A DNA stretch of 64,000 nt from Bordetella genomosp. 13 (GCF_002119665.1 NZ_CP021111.1:4960001-5024000), one strand, 5' to 3'. Counted from the stretch's first letter, positions 27,354 through 36,588 are shown. The notes: generated by a model from the letters alone, not told the origin. Translations and numbers: made by a program.

Positions 27354-28307
27354 CTATGGCATGCCGGCCGGCTGCCAGCCCTGCATGAACACCTCGACGG
27401 GTTGCCGTTTGCCGCCCGCCTTCTGCAACTCCAGCAATCGCAGCACACCTTGGCCCGCCGCGATGTCCACGCCTTGCGCGGACGCGCGCAGCACAGTGCC
27501 GGGCGCGGCCTGCCCGGCGCCGTCCGCAACGGCCTGCGCCCGCCATACCTTCACCGGCTCGGACAGCCCGGGCAGGCGCACCGTGGCGCCGGGCACGGGA
27601 TTGAACGCCCGCACCCGGCGCGCCAGCACGTCGGCCGGCTGCGTGAAGTCGAGCGCGGCCTCGGCCTTGTCCAGCTTGGCCGCGTAGGTAATGCCTTCCT
27701 GGGGCTGCGGACGCGGCGTCAGTTCGCCGCGCTGCAGCGCGTCGAGCGCCTGCACGATGGCCTGCCCGCCCGCCAGGGCCAAGGCGTCGTGCAGCTCGGC
27801 CGCGCTTTGCTGCGGGCCGATGGGCACCACCTGCTCCAGCAGCATGTCGCCGGTATCCAGCCCTTCGTCCATCTGCATGATGGTCACCCCCGTGCGGGTA
27901 TCGCCCGCCTCGATGGCGCGCTGGATCGGCGCGGCGCCGCGCCAGCGAGGCAGCAGGCTGGCGTGGATGTTCAGGCAGCCCAGGCGCGGCAGTTGCAAGG
28001 TCCACAAAGGCAGGATCAGGCCATAGGCGGCCACCACCATCACGTCGGGCGCCACGCGGACGAGCCATTCACGCGCCGCCGCGGCCTCGTCGGGATAGCG
28101 GCCGTCCAGCTTGAGGCTGCGCGGCTGCGCCACTTCGATCCCGGCGGCCTGCGCCGCCTGCTTCACGGGGCTGGGCGTGAGTTTCAGGCCGCGGCCAGCG
28201 GGACGGTCGGGCTGCGTCAGCACCAACGGAATGTCATGCCCCGCCGCAAGCAGGGCGTCCAGGGCGATACGGGCGAATTCGGGGGTTCCGGCAAAGACGA
28301 GGCGCAT
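27354..28307 (-). CDS. fmt: methionyl-tRNA formyltransferase
   Basis: The 317-residue product formylates initiator Met-t[22 protein letters not shown] opens the formyltransferase domain. The catalytic Asn/His/Asp set falls in [24 protein letters not shown] and the [16 protein letters not shown] loop, and a C-terminal OB-like domain follows. In most bacteria fmt directly follows def. Here a LuxR gene and two hairpins stand between them. Confidence 0.96.
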   Translation of the reverse strand: MRLVFAGTPEFARIALDALLAAGHDIPLVLTQPDRPAGRGLKLTPSPVKQAAQAAGIEVAQPRSLKLDGRYPDEAAAAREWLVRVAPDVMVVAAYGLILPLWTLQLPRLGCLNIHASLLPRWRGAAPIQRAIEAGDTRTGVTIMQMDEGLDTGDMLLEQVVPIGPQQSAAELHDALALAGGQAIVQALDALQRGELTPRPQPQEGITYAAKLDKAEAALDFTQPADVLARRVRAFNPVPGATVRLPGLSEPVKVWRAQAVADGAGQAAPGTVLRASAQGVDIAAGQGVLRLLELQKAGGKRQPVEVFMQGWQPAGMP

Positions 28308-28334
28308 GAAGACGGGATGGAGGTGAAGAGTGCC

Positions 28335-28369
28335 GCCGGCGCGCGCAGCGCGACGCTGCGCGCGCCGGC
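28335..28369 (-). terminator. perfect 16-bp hairpin between the LuxR gene and fmt
   Basis: Arms at 28335-28350 and 28354-28369 are perfectly complementary around a 3-base loop, all G/C except two pairs. It lies 43 bases past the LuxR stop and 27 before the fmt start. No T tract follows on the minus strand, so it may be a terminator, an attenuator or a stable mRNA end. Confidence 0.55.
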
Positions 28370-28412
28370 ATCCAGCCCGATTTATACCGCGACCGCGCCG
28401 ATGGCGGACGGC

Positions 28413-29576
28413 TCAGGCCAGGAACGCGTTCGAAGGCAGCGACACCATCAGTCTGATCAGATCGGCCTGGCGGCAGGTGGTGGTCTTGCGGTAGATGGAC
28501 TGCAACTGCTTGCGCACCGTGTCGTGCTGCACGCCGACGCGCACGGCGATTTCCTTGGGCGTGTAGCCGCCCGCCAGCAGCCGGCTCACGCGCATCTCGC
28601 AGGGAGTGAGGTCGAAGGTGGGGGCGAGCAGTTCGGCATCCAGCGGCGCCGCGGTTGCCGGATGGTGGAACAGCACCAGCATCAGGGGCGGCATGCCGTA
28701 GATGTCGTTGGCGTCTTCCGACATCAACACCGTGTAGAACGCGAACAGTACGTCGTCCGGCGGATGGGTGGACGAACACACCTGGAGCGTGTGGTAGCCG
28801 GCCGGTTCATCGCTGTCGTCCTCGGCGATGCGCCTGCGGTGCGCCACCAGTGCCTCGCAGCCGCGGGTGAATTCCTGCTGGTATGGCTCCGGCAGCCGCA
28901 AAGCGCCGCCCTCTGCACGCAACAACGGCGTGGCATCCAACAGGCGGCGGCAGGCATCGTTGATCGAGACCATCGTGCCATTGGGCTCGAGCAGGGCCAC
29001 GGGCTGGCGGAGCTTGTTGACCAGCGCGTGCCCGATCAGCGCCTGGGTGGACGACACGAACCGGTTGCTCTGCAGTTGCGCCGCACGCTGCAGGTGCGGG
29101 GTCAACCTTTCGAGAAAGCCGATTTCTTCCGCGCCGAACGGAGGCTGCCGCGGGCCGCGCGAGACGGAGAAAAAGACGCAGGCGGTTTCGTCGTCCAGCA
29201 ACTTGCAGCCGGAGACGTGGCACAGGCCATCGGGAACGAGGAGGTCGTCGACGAAGGGACTGGGCGAGGGGCAGCAAGCGTTGCAGCGCTCCTGCGAATG
29301 CAGCCACCGGCCCGGCGCGCAGGCCGTCATCGCCGCAATCCGGGCATGGATCCGGCTGTCCTGCCGCAGATGCGCAAGCCGGCCCGACGAAGGCAGGTTG
29401 TGGCCATCGCTGTACGACAGGATTCCCTGTCGCTTGTCCACCGCCACGAGATGGACGGTGGATGCGTCGATGGCGCGGCCCAGGGCGGCGAAGAAATCGC
29501 GCCATGCCAACGGACGAAGTGCTGCCTCATAGATCGAGTGCACGGTTGCGTCGTAACACGCGTTCGAAATATCCAT
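28413..29576 (-). CDS. LuxR-type helix-turn-helix regulator
   Basis: The 387-residue product has a long N-terminal sensory part with GAF/PAS character (residues about 1-310, including PVALLEPNGTMVSINDACRRLL, a PAS-like strand-helix) and a C-terminal LuxR helix-turn-helix from 321 (LTPCEMRVSRLLAGGYTPKEIA). The N-terminal part has five cysteines in and near ERCNACCPSP, which could bind metal or sense redox. It lies between def and fmt on the same strand but is set off by hairpins on both sides. The ligand and targets are unknown. Confidence 0.85.
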   Translation of the reverse strand: MDISNACYDATVHSIYEAALRPLAWRDFFAALGRAIDASTVHLVAVDKRQGILSYSDGHNLPSSGRLAHLRQDSRIHARIAAMTACAPGRWLHSQERCNACCPSPSPFVDDLLVPDGLCHVSGCKLLDDETACVFFSVSRGPRQPPFGAEEIGFLERLTPHLQRAAQLQSNRFVSSTQALIGHALVNKLRQPVALLEPNGTMVSINDACRRLLDATPLLRAEGGALRLPEPYQQEFTRGCEALVAHRRRIAEDDSDEPAGYHTLQVCSSTHPPDDVLFAFYTVLMSEDANDIYGMPPLMLVLFHHPATAAPLDAELLAPTFDLTPCEMRVSRLLAGGYTPKEIAVRVGVQHDTVRKQLQSIYRKTTTCRQADLIRLMVSLPSNAFLA

Positions 29577-29620
29577 CAGCCTTGCCCCAGCTGAATGTTG
29601 ATAGTTTCTTGTACGTTACG

Positions 29621-29659
29621 GCACAATTCAAAAGTTGTGCATGAAGTTACAAAAGTAAC
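29621..29659. promoter_or_regulatory. AT-rich promoter patch with two small palindromes
   Basis: Upstream of the LuxR gene, GCACAA...TTGTGC (29621-29640) and GTTAC-AAAA-GTAAC (29646-29659) are inverted repeats in sequence much richer in A/T than its surroundings. They are candidate operators for the LuxR protein itself. Confidence 0.4.
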
Positions 29660-29716
29660 CTAAATATCGCGGTTTATGCGCAACATCCGGGCGTCTAGAC
29701 GGGCGCTCAAAAGAAA

Positions 29717-29750
29717 AACGCCGAAGCCGCGGGAAAGCGGCTTCGGCGTT
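29717..29750 (-). terminator. rho-independent terminator of def
   Basis: A perfect 14-bp stem (29717-29730 and 29737-29750, loop GGGAAA) is followed on the minus strand by a T-rich run (TTTCTTTT). It starts 15 bases past the def stop, so def transcription should end before the LuxR gene. Confidence 0.9.
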
Positions 29751-29764
29751 CTGGGGGTGGGACT

Positions 29765-30277
29765 TCAGGCCTTCAGCGCCTCGCGCTCGGCCTTCTTCAT
29801 CTTGGTCTTGATGCGGTTCTGCTTGAGGGTGGACAGGTATTCGACGAACACCTTGCCGTCCAGATGGTCGATCTCGTGCTGCACACAGACCGCCAGCAGG
29901 CCGTCGGCGTCGAATTCGTAGGGCTTGCCGGTCTCGTCCAGCGCCTTGCAGCGGATGCGCGCGGCGCGTTCGACCTCGTCGTAGATGCCGGGAACGGACA
30001 GGCAGCCTTCCTCGTAGGTTTGCCGCTCTTCGCTTTTCCAGGTGATCTCGGGGTTGATCAGCACGCGCAGCTGGTTGCCCTCTTCGGAGACGTCGATGAC
30101 GACGATGCGCTCGTGCACGTCGACCTGCGTGGCGGCCAGGCCGACGCCGGGCGCCTCGTACATGGTGTCGGCCATGTCGCGCACCAGTTTACGGATGCGG
30201 TCGTCCACCACCTCGACCGGCTTGGCCTTTTTGTGCAGGCGAGGATCGGGGAAACGGAGGATGGGAAGCAATGCCAT
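29765..30277 (-). CDS. def: peptide deformylase
   Basis: The 170-residue metalloenzyme removes the N-formyl group from new proteins. All three family motifs are present: [16 protein letters not shown] and HEIDHLDG (metal ligands Cys, His, His). The ATG at 30277 gives the usual start [13 protein letters not shown]. It is divergent from dprA. Confidence 0.97.
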   Translation of the reverse strand: MALLPILRFPDPRLHKKAKPVEVVDDRIRKLVRDMADTMYEAPGVGLAATQVDVHERIVVIDVSEEGNQLRVLINPEITWKSEERQTYEEGCLSVPGIYDEVERAARIRCKALDETGKPYEFDADGLLAVCVQHEIDHLDGKVFVEYLSTLKQNRIKTKMKKAEREALKA

Positions 30278-30310
30278 GGAGAGAGGTGCGCGTGATGACT
30301 CTGGTGTTAC

Positions 30311-30340
30311 ATGATAATTGATCAGAGCCTTGATTTCTAA
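30311..30340 (-). promoter_or_regulatory. candidate def promoter
   Basis: On the minus strand a TATCAT -10 (30311-30316) and TTAGAA -35 (30335-30340) are 18 bases apart, ending 34 bases before the def start. This is a weak but well-spaced sigma-70 match. Confidence 0.35.
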
Positions 30341-30495
30341 TAGTTTTCCCCTAAACGGCCCATAACGCGGCGTGCCGCTTCCAGCACGGCGCGCCGGTGT
30401 TCGCGGCACGGGCCATGCGACACTACGGCGCGTTCCCGATGGATGCCGCCGCCCCGCGGGGCGGCCCTTTACCGCCGCCCTTTACCGCCCGCACG

Positions 30496-31635
30496 ATGCC
30501 GCTGTCGCACTCCTCCGCCGAACTGTCCGCCTGGCTGCGCCTGTCGCTCGAACCCGGAGTGGGTCCGGCCACTGCCTACACGCTGCTGGCGGCCTTGGGC
30601 ATGCCCGAACAGATCTACGGCCAAAGCGCCGCCACCCTGGCGCGCCACGTGCCGCAGGACCTGGCGCGGCAGTTGGCCGGAGATGCGCCGGACGACGTAC
30701 TCGCGCAGATCGAGCGCACCCTGCAATGGGTGGCAGAACCCGGCCGGCACATCCTGACGCTGGCGGACCCCGCATATCCGCAGCAGCTCCTGACCATCGC
30801 GGATCCTCCGGTGCTGCTGTACGTGACGGGCGACGCGGCCCGCCTTCAAGGCCCCGCGCTGGCCGTGGTGGGCGCGCGCAGCGCCACGCCGGGCGGAGAG
30901 GACAACGCCCGGGCCTTCGCGCGTCATCTGGCCGGCCACGGCTGGACCGTGATCAGCGGCCTCGCGCAGGGCATCGATGCCGCGGCGCACGAAGGAGCGC
31001 TGCAGGCCGGGCCCGAAGGCGCGGGCACGGTCGCGGTAATGGGCACCGGCATCGACCGGGTCTATCCCGCCAGCCACCGCGACCTGGCGCACCGCATCGC
31101 GACGCAAGGGGCGCTGGTGAGCGAGCTGCCGCTGGGCACACCCGCGCTGAAGCACCATTTTCCGAAGCGCAATCGCCTGGTGGCCGGTTTGGCGCGCGGG
31201 GTGCTGGTGGTCGAGGCGGCCCGCCAGAGCGGCTCGCTGATCACCGCGCGGCTTGCCGCCGAGGGCGGACGCGAGGTGTTCGCCATTCCGGGCTCGATTC
31301 ATTCGCCCCTGTCGCGCGGCTGCCATGCGCTGATCCGCCAGGGCGCCAAACTGGTCGAGACCGCGCAGGACATCACCGACGAACTGGGCGCCGCCGTCGG
31401 TACGGCGCAGGCGCGCGCCCCGCGGCCCCGCGACGCCGGCCGCTCCGCCGAAGCGGCGGCAGCAGCCCCCGAGCATCCGCTGCTGCAAGCCCTGGGCTAC
31501 GACCCCCTGCACCCCGACGTGCTGCAGGCCCGCACCGGGCTGGACACATCGACCTTGCAGGCGCAGCTGCTGGAGCTCGAACTGGACGGCCGCATCGCCC
31601 GCATCGACGGGGGACGGTACCAGCGCCTGAAATGA
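30496..31635 (+). CDS. dprA: DNA-processing protein DprA
   Basis: From ATG 30496 the product is 379 residues, close to the family norm; in-frame starts at 30439 and 30397 would add unconserved Pro/Arg-rich residues. It has an N-terminal SAM-like part, the Rossmann core with VVGARSATPGGEDNARAFARHLAGHGW (written in pieces: VVGARSATP and VISGLAQGIDAAAHEGAL), KHHFPKRNRLVAGLARGVLVVEAA, and a C-terminal winged helix. DprA loads RecA on incoming single strands during transformation. Confidence 0.92.
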   Translation: MPLSHSSAELSAWLRLSLEPGVGPATAYTLLAALGMPEQIYGQSAATLARHVPQDLARQLAGDAPDDVLAQIERTLQWVAEPGRHILTLADPAYPQQLLTIADPPVLLYVTGDAARLQGPALAVVGARSATPGGEDNARAFARHLAGHGWTVISGLAQGIDAAAHEGALQAGPEGAGTVAVMGTGIDRVYPASHRDLAHRIATQGALVSELPLGTPALKHHFPKRNRLVAGLARGVLVVEAARQSGSLITARLAAEGGREVFAIPGSIHSPLSRGCHALIRQGAKLVETAQDITDELGAAVGTAQARAPRPRDAGRSAEAAAAAPEHPLLQALGYDPLHPDVLQARTGLDTSTLQAQLLELELDGRIARIDGGRYQRLK

Positions 31636-31737
31636 CGCGACGCCTGCGTGGGCGTCGGTGTCGGTGTCGCGCGGGGCTACTATAGAGGCAAGACCGGCGG
31701 TCGAACCCGGCCCGCCCATCCCGAGACTGGAACAACC

Positions 31738-32646
31738 ATGCCGCTTCCCACCCGAGCCAAAATCGTCGAAGTCGCCCCGCGCGACGGCCTGCAGAACGAG
31801 AAGAACTTCGTCCCCACCGCGATCAAGATCGAGCTGATCGACCGCCTGTCGGCGGCCGGATTCGCGAATGTGGAGGCCGCCTCGTTCGTGTCGCCGAAGT
31901 GGGTGCCGCAGATGGCAGACGGCGCGAAGGTGATGGCCGGCATCACACGCCGGCCCGGCACCATCTATTCGGTGCTGACGCCCAACATGAAGGGCCTGGA
32001 AGGAGCGCTGGCGGCCAAGGCCGACGAAGTGGTCATCTTCGGCGCGGCCAGCGAAGCGTTCTCGCAGAAGAACATCAACTGCTCCATCGCCGAGTCCATC
32101 GCCCGCTTCGAGCCCGTGGCGCAGGCTGCCAAGGCGGCCGGCGTGCGCCTGCGAGGCAGCATCAGTTGCGCCCTGGGATGTCCCTACCAGGGCGAGGTGC
32201 CCATCGAGGCCGTGGTGGACGTGGCGCGCCGCTACCTGGCCTTGGGCTGTGACGAGATCGACGTGGCCGACACCATCGGCGTGGGCACGCCGCGCCGGGT
32301 CCGCCAGGTAATGGACGCGGTCACCGCAGTGGTCGATCCGGCCCGCATCTCGGGCCATTTCCACGACACCTACGGGCAATCGCTGGCCAACATCCTGGCC
32401 GCGCTCGAGGCCGGCATCAGCATTTTCCACTCGTCCGCCTCGGGCCTGGGCGGATGCCCGTATGCCAAGGGCGCCACCGGCAACGTGGCCACCGAAGACG
32501 TGCTGTACATGCTGCGCGGCCTGGACATCGACACGGGCGTGGACTTCGACGCGGTGGTCGACACAGGCCAATGGATTTCGGGCTTCCTGGACCGCAAGGG
32601 CGGCAGCCGCGCCGGCAACGCCACGGCGGCCAAGCGCGCGGCCTGA
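31738..32646 (+). CDS. hydroxymethylglutaryl-CoA lyase
   Basis: The 302-residue product opens KIVEVAPRDGLQNEKNFVP, the HMGL-like active-site loop, and ends with GLGGCPYAKGATGNVATED, which carries the catalytic cysteine. It splits HMG-CoA to acetoacetate and acetyl-CoA at the end of leucine breakdown. No other leucine-degradation genes are adjacent. Gene names hmgL and mvaB are both used. Confidence 0.92.
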   Translation: MPLPTRAKIVEVAPRDGLQNEKNFVPTAIKIELIDRLSAAGFANVEAASFVSPKWVPQMADGAKVMAGITRRPGTIYSVLTPNMKGLEGALAAKADEVVIFGAASEAFSQKNINCSIAESIARFEPVAQAAKAAGVRLRGSISCALGCPYQGEVPIEAVVDVARRYLALGCDEIDVADTIGVGTPRRVRQVMDAVTAVVDPARISGHFHDTYGQSLANILAALEAGISIFHSSASGLGGCPYAKGATGNVATEDVLYMLRGLDIDTGVDFDAVVDTGQWISGFLDRKGGSRAGNATAAKRAA

Positions 32647-32682
32647 GGCACGCCGCGTCTTGCCCACGGCAATCGATATCCC

Positions 32683-33201
32683 ATGAGCGACCCAACCTCT
32701 ACTCCGACCATTCACGACCGCGAAGCGCTGCTGGCGGAGATCGGTCCGCTGCCGCTGTCCGGCCAGGCCTGGCCGGACTGGGTGCGCATCCTGGCGTGGA
32801 TCGTCCTGGCCGTGCTGGGCATGCAGGCCATCAGCGCCGGCATCCGCATGCCGCAGGACCAGCCCAACCTGCTGATGGCGGGCGTGGCGATCGTGGCTTT
32901 CCTTGCGCTGGCGGTGCTGTCGTGGCACATGCAGATGTCCGTCACCACCATCGACGAAACCGGCCTGCGACAGACCTGGATCAGGCAGCGCCAGGTGGCC
33001 TGGGAGGACATCCGTCTTGCCAGGTTCGTGCCGTTGCTGTTCACGCAACGGCTGGTGGTGATTCCGTGGCGCGGCCGCCCGGTGGTGTTCCAGGGCGGCA
33101 CTCGCGAGCTGCAGGTGGCCTTCGCGAAAATATCGATGCTGTACCGCAACCGGCCGAATGACGACCCCGTGCAAGAGCCGAACCGGGCTCCGCGGGGCTA
33201 G
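32683..33201 (+). CDS. two-helix inner-membrane protein, unknown function
   Basis: The 172-residue product has two membrane segments (about 35-55 and 63-85) followed by a soluble C-terminal part that looks like a bacterial PH-type fold (VTTIDETGLRQTWIRQRQVAWEDIRLARF). This resembles small membrane-tethered PH proteins, but I do not recognise a specific family. It lies 36 bases after the HMG-CoA lyase gene. Confidence 0.7.
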   Translation: MSDPTSTPTIHDREALLAEIGPLPLSGQAWPDWVRILAWIVLAVLGMQAISAGIRMPQDQPNLLMAGVAIVAFLALAVLSWHMQMSVTTIDETGLRQTWIRQRQVAWEDIRLARFVPLLFTQRLVVIPWRGRPVVFQGGTRELQVAFAKISMLYRNRPNDDPVQEPNRAPRG

Positions 33202-33218
33202 GGCCTGTCAACAGGCCC
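33201..33218. terminator. hairpin between converging genes
   Basis: GGGCCTG-TCAA-CAGGCCC sits right at the stop of the membrane-protein gene and seven bases before the stop of the converging binding-protein gene. It could end transcription from both sides, although no T tract is seen. Confidence 0.45.
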
Positions 33219-33225
33219 TGGCGGA

Positions 33226-34251
33226 TCAGCGTATCGGCAGCGCGTACATCAGGCCGCCGTCCTGCCACTGGCGATTGAGCCCGCGCTGGATCTTCAGCGG
33301 GCTGCCCTGCCCCACGTTGCGCTCGAAGCTCTCGCCGTAGTTGCCCACCTGCTTGACGATGTTGTAGGCCCACTTGTCGTCCAGCCCCATGTTCTTGCCG
33401 GCGCCGGGCGTCACGCCGAGAATGCGCTGCACGTTGGGATTCTGGCTTTTCAGCTGCTGGTCGACGTTGGCGCTGGTGATGCCGTACTCCTCGGCTTCGA
33501 TCATCGCCGACAGCGACCAGCGCACCACGTTCAGCCATGCATCGTCGCCCTGGCGCACGAAGGGGCCCAGCGGCTCTTTCGAGATGATTTCGGGCAGCAC
33601 CACATAATCGTCCGGCTTCTGCAGCTTCGAGATGCGGATCGAGGCCAGGCCCGATGCATCGGTGCTGAAGACATCGCAGCGGCCCGAGGCGAAGGCATTG
33701 ACCACGGCGTCGAAGGTCTCGATGACCACGGGCTTGTACTTGACCTGGTTGGCGCGCGCCCAGTCGGCCAGCGTATTTTCGTTGGACGTGCCGGTCTGCA
33801 GGCAGATCGAGGCGCCGTCCAGCTGCCTGGCGCTGGTGACGCCCAGCGACTTGGGCACCAGGAAGCCCTGGCCGTCATAAAAGTTGATGCCCGCGTGGAT
33901 GATGCCCAGCGCGGTATCGCGCTGCTGCGTCACGGTGGTGTTGCGGGTCAGGACGTCTATCTCGCCGGATTGCAGCGCGGTGAAGCGCTGTTGCGAATTC
34001 AGCGGCACGACCTTGATTCTGGAGGCGTCGCCGAACACCGCCGCGGCCACCGCTCGGCACAGGTCCACGTCCAGGCCGCGCCATTCGCCCTTGGCGTCCG
34101 GCGCCGAGAAGCCGGCGAAGCCGGTGGTCGTACCGCACGCGACCACGCCGCGCTGCTTCACCACATCTATCGTCGCTGCCTGCGCGCCCTGCAACGCGCC
34201 CGCCAACAAGGCGCCGGCCGCCAAATACCGCATCGCTTTCCTGGTCTTCAT
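33226..34251 (-). CDS. amino-acid ABC transporter substrate-binding protein (AapJ-like)
   Basis: The 341-residue product has a signal peptide (cut near AQA-ATI) and the general-amino-acid receptor pattern: VVACGTTTGFAGFSAPDAKGEW, GLDVDLCRAVAAAVFGD, FTALQSGEIDVLTRNTTVT and ICLQTGTSNENTLADW. AapJ/BztA receptors feed AapQMP permeases. No permease or ATPase is nearby, so this is an orphan receptor. Confidence 0.92.
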   Translation of the reverse strand: MKTRKAMRYLAAGALLAGALQGAQAATIDVVKQRGVVACGTTTGFAGFSAPDAKGEWRGLDVDLCRAVAAAVFGDASRIKVVPLNSQQRFTALQSGEIDVLTRNTTVTQQRDTALGIIHAGINFYDGQGFLVPKSLGVTSARQLDGASICLQTGTSNENTLADWARANQVKYKPVVIETFDAVVNAFASGRCDVFSTDASGLASIRISKLQKPDDYVVLPEIISKEPLGPFVRQGDDAWLNVVRWSLSAMIEAEEYGITSANVDQQLKSQNPNVQRILGVTPGAGKNMGLDDKWAYNIVKQVGNYGESFERNVGQGSPLKIQRGLNRQWQDGGLMYALPIR

Positions 34252-34368
34252 TTCGCTTCTCCTGCACGGCGGGGTGGATCCCCCGCGATAGTGCACAAGC
34301 TTAGCGACAGGGCGGCGCGGCGCCAAATGACCGCGGCGCCGCGGCTTATGCCGTTTTGCGCGGTTGGG

Positions 34369-35610
34369 TTATTCCGGCAGGGTGACCGACACCGGCTCGC
34401 CGGCCTCGCAGGCGCGCAGGGCCAGGCCCAGCCGCTGTATGCCCAGCGCGATCTGCTCTTCGTTCATGGTGGCGAACGACATGCGCATGGCATGCAGGTC
34501 CGCCCCCGCGACGTCGGCGTAGAAGGCCTTGCCCGGCACGTAGACCACTTCCTTCTCGATGGCATGGGGCAAGAGGCGCGTGGCGTCGATGTCGCCGGTC
34601 AGGCGCGCCCAGAAGAACATGCCGCCCTCGGGCTTGACGAACTCGATGTGCCCGGCCATGTCGCGCTCGAGCGCCTGGGCCATGGCGTCGCAGCGCTTGC
34701 CGTAGGCCTCGCGGATGCGCGGCACGTGCACGGCGTAGCGGTCGTTGGCCAGGTATTGCGCCACGATCTCCTGGATCCACGCGGGGCTGGCCATGTCGTC
34801 GGCGGCCTTGGCGCTGACGCAGCGGCGCCGCACCGCCGCCGGCGCGACCAGCCAGCCGATGCGCAGCGCCGGCGCCATCGTCTTGGACATGCTGGAGATG
34901 TACACCGCCCAGTTGCGGGCCTCGCCCTCGGCCAGCGCGGCGATGGGCGGCACCAGCTCGCCCGCGAAACGCAGTTCGCCATAGGGGTCGTCCTCGACGA
35001 TGAGGAAGCGATGCTTCACCGCCAGTTCGAGCAGACGCACGCGTTGTTCGCGCGCCAGCGTGGCGCCGCAAGGGTTCGAGAACGACGCGACCACGCTGAC
35101 AATCTTGGGTTTGACGCGCGCGGCCAGTTCGTCGAGCGCGTCCACGTCGATGCCGTGCGGGCCCGAGGGCACCGTGTGCACCGTGGCCCCGGTGTACGAC
35201 ATGGCGTTCACCGAATTGGGGAAGGCCGGGTTCTCGATGATGACGCAGTCGCCGGGCTGCAGCATCACGCGCGCCAGCAACGCCATGGCCTGCTGAGAGC
35301 CGCCCGTGACGGCCAGTTCGGTGTCCGGGTCGCACTGGATGCCGCGCTGCGCGGACAGGCGCGCCAGTTCGTGGCGCAGGCTGGCCTGTCCGTCGATGTT
35401 GGAATACTGCAGACAGGCGCCCAGGCGCGTCAGCACCTGGTTGGATGCCTCGCCCAGGCCCTCGAGGTCGAACAGTTCCTGCGCCGGATAGCCGCCGGCC
35501 AGCGAGATGGTGCCGGGCCGCATGGCGTAGGGCATCAGCGAGCGTATGGGCGGGATGTACTGGTGCTTGAAGGGATCGGCGAAAGCGTATTGCGGCGCTG
35601 CGGCGGACAT
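34369..35610 (-). CDS. PLP-dependent aminotransferase (class I, 2-aminoadipate type)
   Basis: The 413-residue product starts at ATG 35610; an in-frame ATG at 35679 would add 23 Ser-rich residues. The fold-type I core is complete: LAGGYPAQELFD, TGGSQQAMALLARVML, SFSNPCGATLA, LIVEDDPYGELRF and the Schiff-base lysine in SSMSKTMAPALRIGWL. It lacks the GntR DNA-binding domain of MocR proteins. Substrate is not certain. Confidence 0.9.
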   Translation of the reverse strand: MSAAAPQYAFADPFKHQYIPPIRSLMPYAMRPGTISLAGGYPAQELFDLEGLGEASNQVLTRLGACLQYSNIDGQASLRHELARLSAQRGIQCDPDTELAVTGGSQQAMALLARVMLQPGDCVIIENPAFPNSVNAMSYTGATVHTVPSGPHGIDVDALDELAARVKPKIVSVVASFSNPCGATLAREQRVRLLELAVKHRFLIVEDDPYGELRFAGELVPPIAALAEGEARNWAVYISSMSKTMAPALRIGWLVAPAAVRRRCVSAKAADDMASPAWIQEIVAQYLANDRYAVHVPRIREAYGKRCDAMAQALERDMAGHIEFVKPEGGMFFWARLTGDIDATRLLPHAIEKEVVYVPGKAFYADVAGADLHAMRMSFATMNEEQIALGIQRLGLALRACEAGEPVSVTLPE

Positions 35611-35817
35611 GGTGGCGATGGAAGAAGAAGAGGAATGCGCGACCTGCGTGGAACACACGTGCGCCGGAGGAAACAGCAAACTTTCAGGTATATAGAAATT
35701 CCGAGCGATTCTATGCCTGCCGTCCTGGCAGGGTCAACGCGACGGTCGGCCGCGCGATGCCGCGATGGGATAATGCGGCGACGAGCCTGCGGGCGCCTTC
35801 ATTTCCAGGTTTGCAGC

Positions 35818-36537
35818 ATGAGCGATTCCTTTCCCACCACCATGGCGGACCGGCTGGCCGCGATACGCGCGCGCATGGCGGCGGCCTGCGACCGCGCCGG
35901 TCGCCCGCACGACAGCGTGGCGCTGTTGCCCGTCAGCAAGACCTTCGATGCAGGGGCGGTGCGCGAGGCCGCCGGGCTGGGGCTGCGCCGTTTCGGTGAA
36001 AACAAGACACAAGAGATCCGCCAGAAGGCCCCCGAACTGGCAGACCTGGGACTGCAGTGGGTGATGATCGGCCATCTGCAGACCAACAAGGCCAAAGAAG
36101 CGGCGCGCATAGCGGCCGAGGTGCAGTCGCTGGACCGGCTGGAGCTGGCCGAGGCGCTGCAGCGCCGCCTGGATCTGGAAGGCCGCGTGCTGGATGTGCT
36201 GGTGCAGGTCAAGACCTCGCCCGAGCCCAGCAAGTTCGGCCTGGCGCCCGAAGACCTTCCCGCGCTGCTGCGCGCGGTGGCGCGCGGCTGTCCGGCGCTG
36301 CGCGTGCAGGGCCTGATGACCATGGCGGTGAATTCCGACGACGCGGGCGCGGTGCGCGCATGCTTCGCGCGGCTGCGCACGCTGCGCGACCAGATGCGCG
36401 GCGAAGGAATCGACGGCGTCTCGCTGGAACGCCTGTCGATGGGCATGAGCGGCGACTTCGAACTGGCCATCGAGGAAGGCTCGACGGAGGTGCGCATCGG
36501 CAGCGCGCTGTTCGGCGCGCGCGACTACGGCGCATAG
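35818..36537 (+). CDS. YggS-family PLP homeostasis protein
   Basis: The 239-residue product is a single-domain TIM-barrel PLP protein: LLPVSKTFDAGAVREA carries the PLP lysine, then RRFGENKTQEIRQKA, WVMIGHLQTNKAK and LSMGMSGDFELAIEEGSTEVRIG (phosphate site). YggS proteins bind PLP and buffer vitamin B6 and amino-acid metabolism without a known enzymatic activity. It faces away from the aminotransferase gene. Confidence 0.95.
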   Translation: MSDSFPTTMADRLAAIRARMAAACDRAGRPHDSVALLPVSKTFDAGAVREAAGLGLRRFGENKTQEIRQKAPELADLGLQWVMIGHLQTNKAKEAARIAAEVQSLDRLELAEALQRRLDLEGRVLDVLVQVKTSPEPSKFGLAPEDLPALLRAVARGCPALRVQGLMTMAVNSDDAGAVRACFARLRTLRDQMRGEGIDGVSLERLSMGMSGDFELAIEEGSTEVRIGSALFGARDYGA

Positions 36538-36547
36538 GGCCGGCTGC

Positions 36548-36577
36548 GCTGGGCCTGGCCCCGGGGCCAAGCCCAGC
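36548..36577. terminator. long palindrome between converging genes
   Basis: A 30-base palindrome with one mismatch (arms GCTGGGC-C-TGGCCCC and GGGGCCA-A-GCCCAGC) fills the 51-base gap between the YggS and PCu(A)C stops. It is well placed as a two-way terminator. Confidence 0.6.
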
Positions 36578-36588
36578 CCACGCCCGGA

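Noticed and set aside
34330..34343. A palindrome CCGCGGCGCCGCGG upstream of the aminotransferase stop
   Set aside because: Short GC-only palindromes are expected by chance at this base composition and it is not placed near a start or stop in a telling way.
33895..36537. Extending the YggS gene upstream to an 880-residue protein
   Set aside because: The upstream part lies opposite the binding-protein and aminotransferase genes and reads as antisense filler. ATG 35818 gives a normal YggS length.
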